Part shown: positions 36,983-46,237 of the stretch, piece after piece | Layout: every line of letters starts with the position of its first letter | How positions within the stretch are numbered: the first letter of the stretch is position 1 | Source: Pseudomonas fragi | GTDB taxonomy: Bacteria > Pseudomonadota > Gammaproteobacteria > Pseudomonadales > Pseudomonadaceae | Length of the DNA stretch: 64,000 bases | Assembly (NCBI RefSeq): GCF_900105835.1 | Contig: NZ_LT629783.1 | Span: forward strand, 1,054,001 to 1,118,000 | Direction of reading: 5' to 3' | The notes under the pieces: model-generated | What the model was told of the DNA's origin: nothing | Databases searched by the model: none | The model's input: only the letters and a program-made list of their open reading frames with translations | Program-made: the position numbers and the translations under genes

Positions 36983-37204
36983 CCGGGCCAGCACGCTCTT
37001 GCATGCACAGGGCCTGACAACTCGCCTATAACTCTTCCAGCCAACAGCGGGCGCTCTATTGCGGGCGCCCCATCGATGGCACTGATAATTACTATCGAAG
37101 TGCCCGCGTGTTTGATCGGCAAAACTGCCCCCTATAATCCCCTCCAGCTTCCCCCGCCCCCAGCCTGGCTTCAGGCGACATCTCCCCTTCTGGAACTCAC
37201 CACC

Positions 37205-38431
37205 ATGCCAAGCGCCAGCCTGCCGCCTCGCGGCCGCCCCGAACATCCTCAACAGAGCGTCAAACAGCAGTGGCTGGCGATTCTCTCGGTCGCCGTGGGC
37301 GCCTTTGCCCTCGTGACCAGCGAGTTTCTCCCGGTGGGCGTACTCAACGACGTTGCCAGTGACCTTGGCATCAGTGCCGGCCACGCCGGGCTTATGGTCA
37401 CCCTGCCCGGCATAATGGCCGCGCTCGCGGCGCCCTTGCTGTCCATCGGCATTGGTACGATGGACCGTCGCTACCTGCTGGTCGGCCTGACGCTGGTCAT
37501 GATCATTGCCAACTCAGTCGTGGCCTTCGCCAGTGATTTCAACCTGCTGCTGGTGGGTCGTGTGCTGCTGGGTATCAGCATCGGCGGTTTCTGGGCGACC
37601 GCCATCGCCCTGAGTGGCCGCCTGGCCCCCAAGGGCGTGGGCGTCGCCCAGGCCACCTCGATCATCATGGTCGGCGTAACCCTGGCCACCGTCCTGGGCG
37701 TGCCCGTAGGCACATGGCTAAGTGGCTTGCTGGGCTGGCGCATGACCTTCCTGGTGACGGCGCTGGTGGGCGTGCCGGTGCTACTGGCGCAGATCTTCCT
37801 GCTGCCGCGGCTCACCCCCGAGAAGGCCATTCGCGTCAGTGACCTGCCGGCCTTGTTTATCAACCCGCAATCGCGGGTGGGGTTGATTGCGGTATTGCTC
37901 ATTGGCCTGGCGCACTTTGCCGCCTACACCTATGTCGCCCCCTTCTTCAAGCACAGTGCCGGTTTCGACGGGCCGACCATTGGCTCATTGCTGTTGCTCT
38001 ATGGTGTTGCTGGGGTAATGGGTAATCTATTCGCCGGCTTTGCCGCCAATCGCAGTGTGCGTCACACCCTGTTGCTGGTGGCCCTGATGATTGGCACCAG
38101 CACCGCCCTGTTCCCCTACTTCGCCACCGGCATGACTGGCGCTGCGATGCTCATCGCCCTCTGGGGCTTCGCTTTCGGCGCCTTCCCGGCCTGCGCCAGT
38201 ATCTGGATGTTTGTGGTAGCGCCCAAGGATGTGGAGCGCGGCATGCCGCTGTTCGTGGCTCTGTTTCAGGTGATTATTGCCCTGGGCTCGTTCTTCGGCG
38301 GGCAAATCGTCGACCAGTTGGGCAGCTCGGTGCTGCTGAGCCTGGCCACGGCCCTGGTGGGATGCGGTTTTGTAACGGTGCTGGTGTTAGGGCGTAACGT
38401 CAGCAATAACCTGGTGGCCCAGCCCGCCTGA
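37205..38431 (+). CDS. MFS efflux transporter (DHA1, NepI/AraJ-like)
   Basis: A 408-residue MFS protein with 12 membrane segments. Signatures are VGAFALVTSEFLPVGVLNDV in helix 1, the MDRRYLLVG loop (MFS motif A position), RVLLGISIGGFWATAIALSG and VGTWLSGLLGWRMTF. These recall the purine nucleoside/sugar exporters NepI, PbuE and AraJ. ATG 37205 (MPSASLPP) is chosen; the frame upstream to 37076 is less likely. Substrate cannot be read. Confidence 0.85.
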   Translation: MPSASLPPRGRPEHPQQSVKQQWLAILSVAVGAFALVTSEFLPVGVLNDVASDLGISAGHAGLMVTLPGIMAALAAPLLSIGIGTMDRRYLLVGLTLVMIIANSVVAFASDFNLLLVGRVLLGISIGGFWATAIALSGRLAPKGVGVAQATSIIMVGVTLATVLGVPVGTWLSGLLGWRMTFLVTALVGVPVLLAQIFLLPRLTPEKAIRVSDLPALFINPQSRVGLIAVLLIGLAHFAAYTYVAPFFKHSAGFDGPTIGSLLLLYGVAGVMGNLFAGFAANRSVRHTLLLVALMIGTSTALFPYFATGMTGAAMLIALWGFAFGAFPACASIWMFVVAPKDVERGMPLFVALFQVIIALGSFFGGQIVDQLGSSVLLSLATALVGCGFVTVLVLGRNVSNNLVAQPA

Positions 38432-38570
38432 GCAGCGCGCTGCCTGCCGGGCGAGTACACGGGGGGATTGCGTACTATCGCGATCTGAAAACGGGCAAGC
38501 AGGCTCTGATGCTTGCTGGCAAAGCCTCGACACTCTTCAAAACGCTGGATATCCAGGATCTCTGGGCCAG

Positions 38571-38599
38571 ATGTGCGTTACATCATCTGTAACGCACAT
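38571..38599. terminator. 12-bp perfect hairpin between convergent genes
   Basis: ATGTGCGTTACA (38571-38582) and TGTAACGCACAT (38588-38599) form a perfect stem around TCATC. It ends eight bases from the stop of the porin gene on the minus strand. No T run is present, so it may act with Rho or protect the mRNA end. Confidence 0.6.
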
Positions 38600-38607
38600 C
38601 CCGCGGG

Positions 38608-39879
38608 TCAGAAGCGATAGGTGATCGAAGTACCAAAACCGCTCGCGCTGTTTTTGTAGGTAGAGCTGTACGCGCCCTTGGAAGCCGAGCTGTCGTTGAC
38701 CTTGGTACTGTCTTCCCACAGGTAGGAGTACGCCAGGTCGATCGTCATGTTACTGACCGGCGTCCAGCCAGCGCCGAAGCTGATGGCGGTACGGTCACCG
38801 GTAGGAATGCGCGGCGAACGATTGGTGTTGTTGGTTGGCGACTGGTCAACCGACAAGCCGGTGCGCAGCACCCATTGCGGATTCAACTGATACGCGGCAC
38901 CAATGGCGTGGGCCCAGGTGTCATGCCAGTTCTGCTCTTCGGTAATGGTGCTCAACGAGCCGCCAAGACGCGGGCTGACATCACTGTTTTGCACGGTAAT
39001 GTCCTTGAGGCGACTCCAGCGCGTCCAGGTGCTGCCCGCATACAGCGTCCAGTCATCATTGAGCTGGTGGGTAACCGAGAAGTCCACCGACTCCGGCGTA
39101 TCCAGGCCCAGCTTGGCATCGTAGCTCTGGCCGCTCAGGCCCAGCAGGCTGAAGGTACCGCCAGTGACCTTGGTAGTACCCTTGAGGTTGTAGCTGACCT
39201 TGGAGTGATAGGTCAGGCCCACACGGGTGCTGTCAGTGGCCTGTACCAGGATACCGGCGTTGAAACCGATGGCCGTGTCATCGCCGCTGATCTTCACCTT
39301 GCCGTCGTTTGTGCCCGGAGTGAAGGCATTCGGCACCTGGGACGTCAGTTCACCGTCAATGCGGTTGATAGTCGGACCAAACCCGATCGATACCTTGTCA
39401 TTGAAGGCATAGCTGACCGTGGGCTGGAACGTCATGACCTGAATTTTGCTTTTATTGGCGAAGTAACGCCCTGCGAAACCACTGCCATAGTCCGTAATCA
39501 AACCAAACGGCACATAGAAACCGACACCGAAGGCCCAGTGCTCATCAATCGGCTTGACGTAATAACCCATGGGCACCGCAGTCAACGGCACCATATCGCC
39601 GTCTTCCTTGCCGCCAAAGGTACTGCGCGTATGGCTGATATCGGTTTTCGCCACGAGCAAGGCAGCACCTGCACTCACCTGCTCCTGTTTCAGGCGCGCC
39701 ATGCCGGCAGGGTTGCCGTATACGGTACTGGCATCATCGGCAGAGGACGATCGACCGGCGAAGCCGGTGCCCATGCCGCTGATACTTTGTTCATTGATTG
39801 CAAGACCGCTGGCAAGTAGCTGAGAAGACGCAAGTGCAACGGCAAGACCGAGGGTGGTCTTGAAGAATAGTTTTTTCAT
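38608..39879 (-). CDS. FadL/OmpP1/TodX-family outer membrane porin
   Basis: A 423-residue outer-membrane protein with signal peptide (TTLGLAVALASSQLLASG) and the FadL N-terminal plug region (SGLAINEQSISGMGTGFAGR, then ASTVYGNPAGM). It ends in the typical Phe-terminated beta strand (GTSITYRF). The family carries long-chain fatty acids or hydrophobic compounds across the outer membrane. ATG 39879 starts the signal peptide. It suits the lipase and acyl-CoA genes elsewhere in the window but is a separate transcription unit. Confidence 0.92.
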   Translation of the reverse strand: MKKLFFKTTLGLAVALASSQLLASGLAINEQSISGMGTGFAGRSSSADDASTVYGNPAGMARLKQEQVSAGAALLVAKTDISHTRSTFGGKEDGDMVPLTAVPMGYYVKPIDEHWAFGVGFYVPFGLITDYGSGFAGRYFANKSKIQVMTFQPTVSYAFNDKVSIGFGPTINRIDGELTSQVPNAFTPGTNDGKVKISGDDTAIGFNAGILVQATDSTRVGLTYHSKVSYNLKGTTKVTGGTFSLLGLSGQSYDAKLGLDTPESVDFSVTHQLNDDWTLYAGSTWTRWSRLKDITVQNSDVSPRLGGSLSTITEEQNWHDTWAHAIGAAYQLNPQWVLRTGLSVDQSPTNNTNRSPRIPTGDRTAISFGAGWTPVSNMTIDLAYSYLWEDSTKVNDSSASKGAYSSTYKNSASGFGTSITYRF

Positions 39880-40345
39880 TATTAGAGGTCCAGTGATCAA
39901 CGGGGCGCAAATTACCAATATTCCCGACCCGCTGCCATAGTCTGTTATATAGAAACCAGGCGCCTTGTCGGACAATACAACAAGAACTCACCGTTATTCA
40001 GCGTGCGAATATCCAGTGATCGGCAAACCTGATCAACTACCTGATTTCGCTAACATATTTAACCATTCAAGATCATTAAACATGACGCGACAAAGATGAA
40101 ATCGCAATGTGCCTGCCGGGATCTGCCGGCGCCAGGATTGCATGAAGCGGGGCAAGTGCGCCCTTTATTGAAAGAGCGGCGAGCTTAAAATAAGCCACTA
40201 TTAGAGTGGCCCTCTAAATAGCCCGCCCACTCTATGGCGAACAGCGCGAACATCATCGCCGTCTCAAGCTAACTTGCCAGAAAATACCACCCGGCTGCAG
40301 CTTCACAAGAGCGACTCGGCAAACCTGGATGAAATGCCAGAAACG
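39880..40345. other. Gene-free region
   Basis: About 465 AT-rich bases between the divergent porin promoter side and the tRNA-Gly/pgsA unit. I see a run around 40175-40230 with short repeats (TAAAATAAGCCACTATTAG, then GAGTGGCCCTC) but no gene or RNA that I can name. Confidence 0.4.
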
Positions 40346-40371
40346 AAAAAAGGACCCGAAGGTCCTTTTTT
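40346..40371. terminator. Rho-independent terminator after tRNA-Gly
   Basis: AAAAAAGGACC (40346-40356), loop CGAA, GGTCCTTTTTT (40361-40371): 11-bp stem with T runs in both directions. It closes the minus-strand unit gacA-uvrC-pgsA-tRNA-Gly. Confidence 0.9.
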
Positions 40372-40412
40372 CTTGCTCTATCAAATTGCATACAATTCAA
40401 CAGAGCCATATT

Positions 40413-40488
<76 letters not shown>

Positions 40489-40552
40489 TTGGTGATGCGC
40501 ATTCTATAGAAATCTAATAACGCGTCAAGCCCTTGATTCAAAAAAGTTTTAT

Positions 40553-41110
40553 TTATTTTACCGAGGTGGTCTTCAGGTGCGGCCAGGCAGCCCGCAAATA
40601 CTGAAGCATCGACCACAGGGTCAAGCCGGCAGCCACCAGCAGCAGCCCGTAACCCACCAACACCCAGAAGCTGAAGTCCGAAGGGTTGGCCAGCAAGATC
40701 ACCAGGGCCAGCATCTGCGCCGCTGTTTTCCATTTGCCCATGTTCGATACCGCCACCTGGGCCCGTGCGCCCAGTTCGGCCATCCACTCGCGCAACGCGG
40801 AAATGACGATTTCACGACCGATAATCACCGCCGCCGGCAACGTCAGCCATACGTTGTGATGCTCTTGCACCAGCAACACCAAGGCCACCGCCACCATCAG
40901 CTTGTCAGCGACCGGGTCCAGAAAGGCACCAAAAGGCGTGCTTTGCTCCAGTCGACGGGCCAGATAGCCGTCAAGCCAGTCGGTCGCCGCGGCAAATGCA
41001 AAGACTGAGCTGGCGGCTGCATAACTCCAGCTGTAGGGCAAATAGAACAACAAAATGAAGAAAGGAATAAGTAGAACGCGTAGTACGGTGATCAAATTAG
41101 GGATATTCAT
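40553..41110 (-). CDS. pgsA: CDP-diacylglycerol-glycerol-3-phosphate 3-phosphatidyltransferase
   Basis: A 185-residue membrane enzyme that makes phosphatidylglycerophosphate, the first committed step to phosphatidylglycerol and cardiolipin. The CDP-alcohol phosphotransferase motif is complete: [20 protein letters not shown] followed by LDPVADK (D-G-x2-A-R-x8-G-x3-D-x3-D). About four to six membrane helices. ATG 41110 (MNIPNL) is the family start; a GTG six bases upstream is less likely. It follows uvrC by 32 bases. Confidence 0.95.
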   Translation of the reverse strand: MNIPNLITVLRVLLIPFFILLFYLPYSWSYAAASSVFAFAAATDWLDGYLARRLEQSTPFGAFLDPVADKLMVAVALVLLVQEHHNVWLTLPAAVIIGREIVISALREWMAELGARAQVAVSNMGKWKTAAQMLALVILLANPSDFSFWVLVGYGLLLVAAGLTLWSMLQYLRAAWPHLKTTSVK

Positions 41111-41142
41111 CGGCACAACTGGCTACGAGGTGAGGTGGCATT

Positions 41143-42966
41143 CTACTCGCTGTGCAGGTTTGCATAAATCAACTCAGCGAGCTTTTTACTGATCCCGGGT
41201 GCTTTGGCGATCTCCTCGATGCTGGCACGAGATAGCTCCTGTAAGCCACCAAAATGTTTCAATAAATCTCGGCGACGGGTCGGCCCTACCCCTGCAATGC
41301 CTTCCAGGGTTGAGGTTCGTCGGGTTTTACCCCGTCGTGCCCGATGCCCGGTAATTGCAAAACGGTGAGCCTCATCGCGGATCTGCTGGATCAAATGCAA
41401 GGCCGGCGAGTCGCCCTTGAGGGTGAATTCATGGGCTGCATCGTTCAGGTACAGGGTTTCAAAACCCGCCTTGCGTGTCGCCCCCTTGGCCACGCCGAGC
41501 AAAATCAGGTCAGGGACGGCCAGTTCATTGAGCACATCGCGGGCCATCGACATCTGCCCCTTGCCACCGTCGACCAGCAGAATGTCCGGCAACTTGCCCT
41601 CCCCTTCCTTGAGCCGGCTGAAGCGGCGCATCAGGGCCTGGTGCATGGCGGCATAATCGTCACCCGGGGTTACGCCTTCAATATTGAAGCGCCGGTAGTC
41701 CGACTTGATCGGCCCCTCAGGGCCAAACACCACGCAGGACGCCACCGTGGCTTCGCCACTGGAGTGGCTGATGTCATAACATTCCAGGCGCTGGGGTATC
41801 TCATCGAGCTTCAACACCTGGGCCAGGGCTTCAAAACGTGCCGCCACATGCAGACGGTTGGTCAGGCGAGCCATCAGGGCCTGCTCGGCGTTGGTGACAG
41901 CCAGTTGCTGCCAGCGCGCACGGGTACCACGCACACGGTAGCTGATCGCCAGCTCACGGCCGCGCAGCGCCTCGATCGCCTCGGTGATCGCCTCGAAGCT
42001 CTCGTGCTCGACGTTGACGATCAATTCGCCGGGCAGGTCGCGCTCGGGGCTGCTGATGTAGTACTGACCGAGAAAGGCGGCCATAACCTCGGCCACGTCT
42101 TCCTCGATGCCCACTTGCGGGAAGAAGTTCTTGCTGCCCAGCACCCGCCCGCCACGCACATTGATCAGGTGTACGCAGGCGCCACCCGGGTTCACAAACG
42201 CGGCAATCACGTCCACATCCCCGGTGCCGCCTTCCATGCTTTGCTGGTCCTGAACCCGGCGCAGCAGGGAAATCTGGTCCCGCACCTGGGCCGCACGCTC
42301 GAAGTCCAGCGTACTGGCGGCCTGCTCCATTGCGGCGTTCAGCTCATCGGTCAGGGCACTGCTGCGCCCTTCCAGGAACATGATCGAGTGGCGTACATCC
42401 TCGGCGTACTCCTGTGGGTCCACCAGCCCTACACAAGGGGCCTTGCAGCGCTTGATCTGATACTGCAAGCAGGGTCGCGTTCTGTTTTTGAAGTAGCTGT
42501 CGTCGCACTGACGCACCAGAAAAGTCTTTTGCAAGATGCTCAGGCTTTCGCGGATGGCGCCCGCACTGGGGTAAGGGCCGAAGTATTTGCCTTTGAGCTT
42601 TTTGGCCCCGCGATGGATGCTCAGGCGCGGATATTGGCCATCCGACAGAAACACATAGGGGTAGGACTTGTCGTCGCGCAACAGGATGTTGTACGGCGGG
42701 CGCCACTCCTTGATCAGCGTCTGCTCAAGCAGCAGCGCTTCGGTTTCGTTGGCGGTGATGGTGGTTTCAATTTGCGCAATGCGCGCAACCAGCGCGGCGG
42801 TCTTGGGCGCCAGGCCGGTTTTGCGAAAGTAACTGGCCAGGCGTTTTTTCAGGTTCTTCGCCTTGCCCACATACAAGAGCCGCGCTTCGCGGTCAAACAT
42901 GCGATACACGCCGGGCCGGCCGCTGCAGGTGGAGAGAAATGCGCTTGCGTCGAACACGTCAGTCAT
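41143..42966 (-). CDS. uvrC: Excinuclease ABC subunit C
   Basis: A 607-residue UvrC, which makes the 3' and 5' cuts in nucleotide excision repair. The N-terminal GIY-YIG domain ([20 protein letters not shown]) is followed by a Cys region ([15 protein letters not shown]), UvrB-binding UVR motif, the RNase H-like domain ([13 protein letters not shown] and LLVDGGKGQ) and C-terminal HhH pair ([20 protein letters not shown]). ATG 42966 starts two bases after the gacA stop, the conserved gacA-uvrC linkage of gamma-proteobacteria. Confidence 0.97.
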   Translation of the reverse strand: MTDVFDASAFLSTCSGRPGVYRMFDREARLLYVGKAKNLKKRLASYFRKTGLAPKTAALVARIAQIETTITANETEALLLEQTLIKEWRPPYNILLRDDKSYPYVFLSDGQYPRLSIHRGAKKLKGKYFGPYPSAGAIRESLSILQKTFLVRQCDDSYFKNRTRPCLQYQIKRCKAPCVGLVDPQEYAEDVRHSIMFLEGRSSALTDELNAAMEQAASTLDFERAAQVRDQISLLRRVQDQQSMEGGTGDVDVIAAFVNPGGACVHLINVRGGRVLGSKNFFPQVGIEEDVAEVMAAFLGQYYISSPERDLPGELIVNVEHESFEAITEAIEALRGRELAISYRVRGTRARWQQLAVTNAEQALMARLTNRLHVAARFEALAQVLKLDEIPQRLECYDISHSSGEATVASCVVFGPEGPIKSDYRRFNIEGVTPGDDYAAMHQALMRRFSRLKEGEGKLPDILLVDGGKGQMSMARDVLNELAVPDLILLGVAKGATRKAGFETLYLNDAAHEFTLKGDSPALHLIQQIRDEAHRFAITGHRARRGKTRRTSTLEGIAGVGPTRRRDLLKHFGGLQELSRASIEEIAKAPGISKKLAELIYANLHSE

Positions 42967-42968
42967 GA

Positions 42969-43607
42969 TCAACCAGCATCAACCATGCCATGACGAACGG
43001 CCAGCAAGGCCAGCTCCACATCGCTCTTAACCGAGAGTTTCTCGTAGATCCGGTAGCGGTATGTATTGACCGTCTTGGGCGACAGGCAGAGCTTGTCGGA
43101 AATAACCTGGACCTTCTGACAGCCGACAATCATCAGCGCGATCTGGATTTCACGCTCGGACAGGGCATCAAAGGGGGAGTCACTGGCAGGCTGGAAGGAC
43201 TTGAGCGCCAATTGCTGGGCGACTTGCGGGCTGATATAGCGCTGGCCGGCGAAGACCTGGCGAATCGCCTGGACCATTTCGGCCAGGCCCGCACCCTTGG
43301 TCATGTAGCCCGCCGCGCCTGCTTGCAGCAAGCGCGTCGGGAAAGGGTCTTCTTCACACACCGTCACGGCAACCACCTTGATATCCGGGTGGCTGCGCAT
43401 CATCTTGCGGGTCGCCTCAAGGCCACCAATGCCAGGCATTTTGACATCCATCAGGACCACATCCGGTTTCAGTTCGCGAGCCTTGAGCAACGACTCTTCA
43501 CCGGACTCGGCCTGGCCGACCACTTGCAAGCCTTCGATATCGGCCAGCATTCGTGTGATCCCTGTACGCACAAGATCGTGGTCATCGACCACTAGAACCC
43601 GAATCAA
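42969..43607 (-). CDS. gacA: Response regulator GacA
   Basis: A 212-residue NarL-type response regulator. Receiver domain: [11 protein letters not shown], phosphorylated Asp in [18 protein letters not shown] switch and YMTKGAG Lys. LuxR-type [22 protein letters not shown], then [20 protein letters not shown]. The start is TTG 43607 (reading IRVLVVDD next) with GAGGT upstream, matching the known TTG start of Pseudomonas gacA; an upstream frame adds 16 unlikely residues. GacA with sensor GacS switches on RsmX/Y/Z sRNAs and so controls secondary metabolism. Its direct targets are not in this window. Confidence 0.96.
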   Translation of the reverse strand: MIRVLVVDDHDLVRTGITRMLADIEGLQVVGQAESGEESLLKARELKPDVVLMDVKMPGIGGLEATRKMMRSHPDIKVVAVTVCEEDPFPTRLLQAGAAGYMTKGAGLAEMVQAIRQVFAGQRYISPQVAQQLALKSFQPASDSPFDALSEREIQIALMIVGCQKVQVISDKLCLSPKTVNTYRYRIYEKLSVKSDVELALLAVRHGMVDAG

Positions 43608-43723
43608 GTCGACACCTCGCAAATTGGTCTTGGTTGATTGCCGACACCTTAGCAAAAACTAATGCACCAACCTACCGACTTGCGTCATCTATCGCTGGCA
43701 AAACGTTAATTCCTTGTAAAGAC

Positions 43724-44122
43724 TCATTCCTTGACAGGCTCAACCTCCTCGGGATCACGTCGTTCCTTAACCGGTTGCGGCGCGGACAACTCTGCCAGGG
43801 TGACGGTCAGGCGGCGGATGGCGTCCTGATTCTCCTTGTGCAGCACCCGGTAGCTGATCAGAACCTTTTCTTCAATTTGACTCAAATTATCGATCAAGGT
43901 CGGGGTCGGACTGCCCGTCAATACATACAGCACGTCCACACCGCGTGCGGCAACGCGCGACAAATAATCCGCCTTGGGCGCACGATCTCCATTTTCATAC
44001 TTGCCCTGGGCGTTGGCCTCGACACCACCGATTTCGCCAAAAATTTTCTGCGACAAACCAAGCCGCTCTCGCTCCTGCCTCAAGCGCAAACCAATTCCAC
44101 TCATTTGGATGTAGGATCCCAT
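43724..44122 (-). CDS. Phage-type HTH-Xre repressor
   Basis: A 132-residue protein with an N-terminal lambda-repressor-like HTH (GLRLRQERERLGLSQKIFGE, then AQGKYENGDRAPKADYLSRV) and a C-terminal helical part without a LexA-type peptidase site. The start is uncertain: ATG 44122, ATG 44104 or TTG 44137. It is divergent from a Cro-like gene, with promoters overlapping in about 60 bases. This is a phage immunity layout; no other phage genes are nearby. Length and the RVAARGVDVLYVLTG segment recall pyocin/phage repressors. Confidence 0.8.
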   Translation of the reverse strand: MGSYIQMSGIGLRLRQERERLGLSQKIFGEIGGVEANAQGKYENGDRAPKADYLSRVAARGVDVLYVLTGSPTPTLIDNLSQIEEKVLISYRVLHKENQDAIRRLTVTLAELSAPQPVKERRDPEEVEPVKE

Positions 44123-44143
44123 TTTAAACACCCGCAAGGATGG

Positions 44144-44181
44144 TATAATCCATAAATATTAAACAACTTTGAACGGTTTTG
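44144..44181. promoter_or_regulatory. Promoter and repeated operator half-sites of the Cro-like gene
   Basis: A perfect TATAAT lies at 44144-44149, with only a weak -35 (ATTTTA, 44121-44126, 17-base spacer). Downstream, CTTTGAAC-GG-TTTTGAAC (44168-44185) is a near-perfect direct repeat with 10-base period just before the ATG, one helical turn, fitting two repressor half-sites. Confidence 0.45.
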
Positions 44182-44185
44182 AACT

Positions 44186-44428
44186 ATGACCGGAATTCGT
44201 ACCGCCGCACAAGCCAAGGCATGGCTGGAACACCAGGGAAAGTCCGTTCAAGAGTTCGCTCGGGAACATGGCGTCGACCCTGCTACCACTTATCAAGTGC
44301 TCGCCGGGCGCAAAAAGGGGAGGCGTGGTGAAGCCCACAAGGTAGCGGTTCTTCTGGGCATGAAAGACGGCATCATTCCGTCTCAGGGCACGCATCTGAC
44401 AGAAGCAAAAGATGGTGAGTCAGCTTGA
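44186..44428 (+). CDS. Cro-like DNA-binding protein
   Basis: An 80-residue protein with HTH reading SVQEFAREHGVDPATTYQVL and a basic stretch AGRKKGRRGEAHKVAV. I recall close relatives in Pseudomonas phage and genomic-island immunity regions. It is divergent from the repressor at 43724-44122. No Shine-Dalgarno is seen; TATAAT at 44144 would give a leader of about 30 bases carrying the direct repeat. Confidence 0.75.
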   Translation: MTGIRTAAQAKAWLEHQGKSVQEFAREHGVDPATTYQVLAGRKKGRRGEAHKVAVLLGMKDGIIPSQGTHLTEAKDGESA

Positions 44429-44610
44429 GTATGCGCTTAATTGAGGCAAGCTCCCGATTTACTATGCAGGCCCCGCAAACAGCGCCGTGCAAGGCATGAC
44501 AGGGGCTCAAGCGAGGGCCATAGCCAGCACAATTGCGCCGCATGGTATTTTTTTATTGAATCCGCAGGCTCGCCTCAAGTAAGCTGCGGAACATCAATTG
44601 GAGACAACCC

Positions 44611-44745
44611 ATGTTGCACCACGCCATCACTGCCGCCTGTAAGACCACACGCCAATCGCGTCTGGCTGCTGCCGTGTGCGCGAACAACATGCACTCCGCT
44701 GCACGATTTTATTTTGGGTATTGGTTTAGCCACTGGCGCGCCTGA
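44611..44745 (+). CDS. Aromatic-rich leader peptide of the DAHP synthase gene
   Basis: A 44-codon ORF behind a good ribosome site (TTGGAGAC, seven bases to ATG). The last part reads FYFGYWFSHW: three Phe, two Tyr and two Trp in ten codons. The stop TGA is 49 bases before a perfect terminator stem. TGGGTAT (44715-44721, inside the Phe-Gly-Tyr codons) pairs with ATACCCA (44745-44751, at the stop), so a ribosome stalled at aromatic codons would break this stem. That is the classical layout of attenuation, here sensing charged tRNA-Phe, -Tyr and -Trp together. An internal ATG at 44689 would give an 18-residue version. Function is inferred. Confidence 0.75.
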   Translation: MLHHAITAACKTTRQSRLAAAVCANNMHSAARFYFGYWFSHWRA

Positions 44746-44794
44746 TACCCACACGGCGCCCACTACTTAGGGGTCGCCTGCCAGAGAAATCTAA

Positions 44795-44832
44795 CCCCCG
44801 GTCGGCTCCCCGACCGGGGGTTTTGTTTTTTC
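44795..44832 (+). terminator. Attenuator terminator upstream of DAHP synthase
   Basis: CCCCCGGTCGG (44795-44805), loop CTCC, CCGACCGGGGG (44810-44820), then TTTTGTTTTTT: an 11-bp perfect stem with T tract. A competing short pairing exists: GGGGT (44770-44774) with ACCCC (44794-44798), which would take over the left arm. It is 37 bases before a second small ORF and 237 bases before the enzyme start. Confidence 0.85.
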
Positions 44833-44868
44833 AGCCCCGCACATTTTCTTGAATTGAGGATTTACCCC

Positions 44869-45021
44869 ATGAACTACGCCACTTATTACCGCTTCGACCT
44901 TTGCACTGCATGGCGATTTATCAGCCGCCGTTCGGGACAGCCTGCCGCCTCCGAACGGACCCACATTGGTGGCACGCCTGTACTCACGGCCAGTCTGGCC
45001 AATTGTCGAACACCCCAGTAG
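44869..45021 (+). CDS. Second small aromatic-rich upstream ORF
   Basis: A 50-codon ORF starting ATG 44869 after GAGGA (nine bases). Its first 17 residues, MNYATYYRFDLCTAWRF, hold three Tyr, two Phe and one Trp; the rest is ordinary. It ends TAG at 45019-45021, 47 bases before the DAHP synthase ATG. It lies after the attenuator, so it could act as a translational control of the enzyme, or be chance. It overlaps no other gene. Confidence 0.45.
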   Translation: MNYATYYRFDLCTAWRFISRRSGQPAASERTHIGGTPVLTASLANCRTPQ

Positions 45022-45068
45022 GGCTGAGCGCGCGGGACAACCCGCCGCCTGCCCAGGAAGCCCATACC

Positions 45069-46157
45069 ATGAACGCATCCGTTTCAGCTCTGCCAACCGT
45101 ACACACTGCCACTGCTCCTGTTTCGACCCGTCGCCTGCCAACCGCAGCGCAACTCAAGCAGCAACTGCCGCTGAGTACCCCACTGGGTGCCCAGGTCAGC
45201 AGCCAGCGCCAGGCCATTCGCGCCATCCTCAACGGTGAAGACTCCCGCTTGCTGGTGGTGGTCGGCCCCTGCTCCATCCACGATCCCGTCGCCGCACTGG
45301 AATACGCCAGCAACCTCGCTGCCCTCGCCCATGATGTGCGCGATGACATGCTGCTGGTGATGCGTGCCTACATCGAAAAACCGCGCACCACCGTGGGCTG
45401 GAAAGGCCTGGCCTACGACCCGCACCTGGATGGCAGCGATGACATGGCCCACGGCCTGACCCTGTCGCGGGAACTGATGCTGGAAATGCTGCGCATGGGC
45501 CTGCCGGTCGCCACCGAGCTGTTGCAACCCATCGCCGCCGGCTACTTCGACGACCTGCTGGGCTGGGTGGCCATTGGCGCCCGCACGACGGAATCGCAAA
45601 TCCACCGCGAAATGGCCAGCGGTCTTGATCTGCCTGTAGGCTTCAAGAACGGAACCGACGGCGGCGTTGCCATCGCCTGTGACGCCATGCGTTCTGCGGC
45701 ACACAGCCATCGTCACTTCGGTGTCGACAGCCAGGGCCACCCGGCCATCGTCGAAACCCGTGGTAACCCCGACACCCATCTGGTATTGCGCGGCGGCCAC
45801 AGCGCCCCTAACTACGACCGTGCCAGCGTCGCCAAGGCCCGCGCCGGGCTGCAGAAGTCAGGTATCCCCACCCGCCTGATGGTCGACTGCAGCCACGCCA
45901 ACAGTGGCAAAGACCCGCTGCGCCAGCCCGAGGTGTTCAACGATGTGCTCGAGCAACGCCTGGCGGGCGATCACTCGCTGATCGGCATGATGCTCGAAAG
46001 CCATCTGTTCGAAGGCTGCCAGCCCCTGGGTGCATCGATGCGCTACGGCGTGTCCGTAACCGACGGCTGCCTGGGCTGGGATGCCACCGAACACCTGCTG
46101 CGCAACGCCGCCCGCAGGCTACAAGCACAGCGCCACACGACCAAGGCCACCGCCTGA
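45069..46157 (+). CDS. 3-deoxy-7-phosphoheptulonate (DAHP) synthase, class I (AroF/G/H type)
   Basis: A 362-residue class I DAHP synthase that joins phosphoenolpyruvate and erythrose 4-phosphate in the first step of the shikimate pathway. Key segments: LLVVVGPCSIHDP (metal Cys), MRAYIEKPRTTVGWKGL, AIGARTTESQIHREMASGL, VGFKNGTDG, LRGGHSAPNYD, and VDCSHANSGKDP with the metal His. ATG 45069 follows AGGAAG; the frame upstream to 44901 is not family-like. Whether it is the Tyr-, Phe- or Trp-inhibited form cannot be read. Expression is probably set by the attenuator at 44611-44832. Confidence 0.94.
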   Translation: MNASVSALPTVHTATAPVSTRRLPTAAQLKQQLPLSTPLGAQVSSQRQAIRAILNGEDSRLLVVVGPCSIHDPVAALEYASNLAALAHDVRDDMLLVMRAYIEKPRTTVGWKGLAYDPHLDGSDDMAHGLTLSRELMLEMLRMGLPVATELLQPIAAGYFDDLLGWVAIGARTTESQIHREMASGLDLPVGFKNGTDGGVAIACDAMRSAAHSHRHFGVDSQGHPAIVETRGNPDTHLVLRGGHSAPNYDRASVAKARAGLQKSGIPTRLMVDCSHANSGKDPLRQPEVFNDVLEQRLAGDHSLIGMMLESHLFEGCQPLGASMRYGVSVTDGCLGWDATEHLLRNAARRLQAQRHTTKATA

Positions 46158-46237
46158 CAACCACGTTCGGCAAAACCGTGCGCAACCTGGGAAAAGCCCC
46201 ACGGTTGCGCAAAGACGATCTCGGCTAAGGTGTTTTC

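Noticed and set aside
41344..42993. 549-codon plus-strand frame opposite uvrC
   Set aside because: Shadow of uvrC; composition is typical of antisense reading.
44441..44770. 109-codon plus-strand frame across the leader region
   Set aside because: The frame at 44611 with ribosome site and clustered aromatic codons explains the region better.
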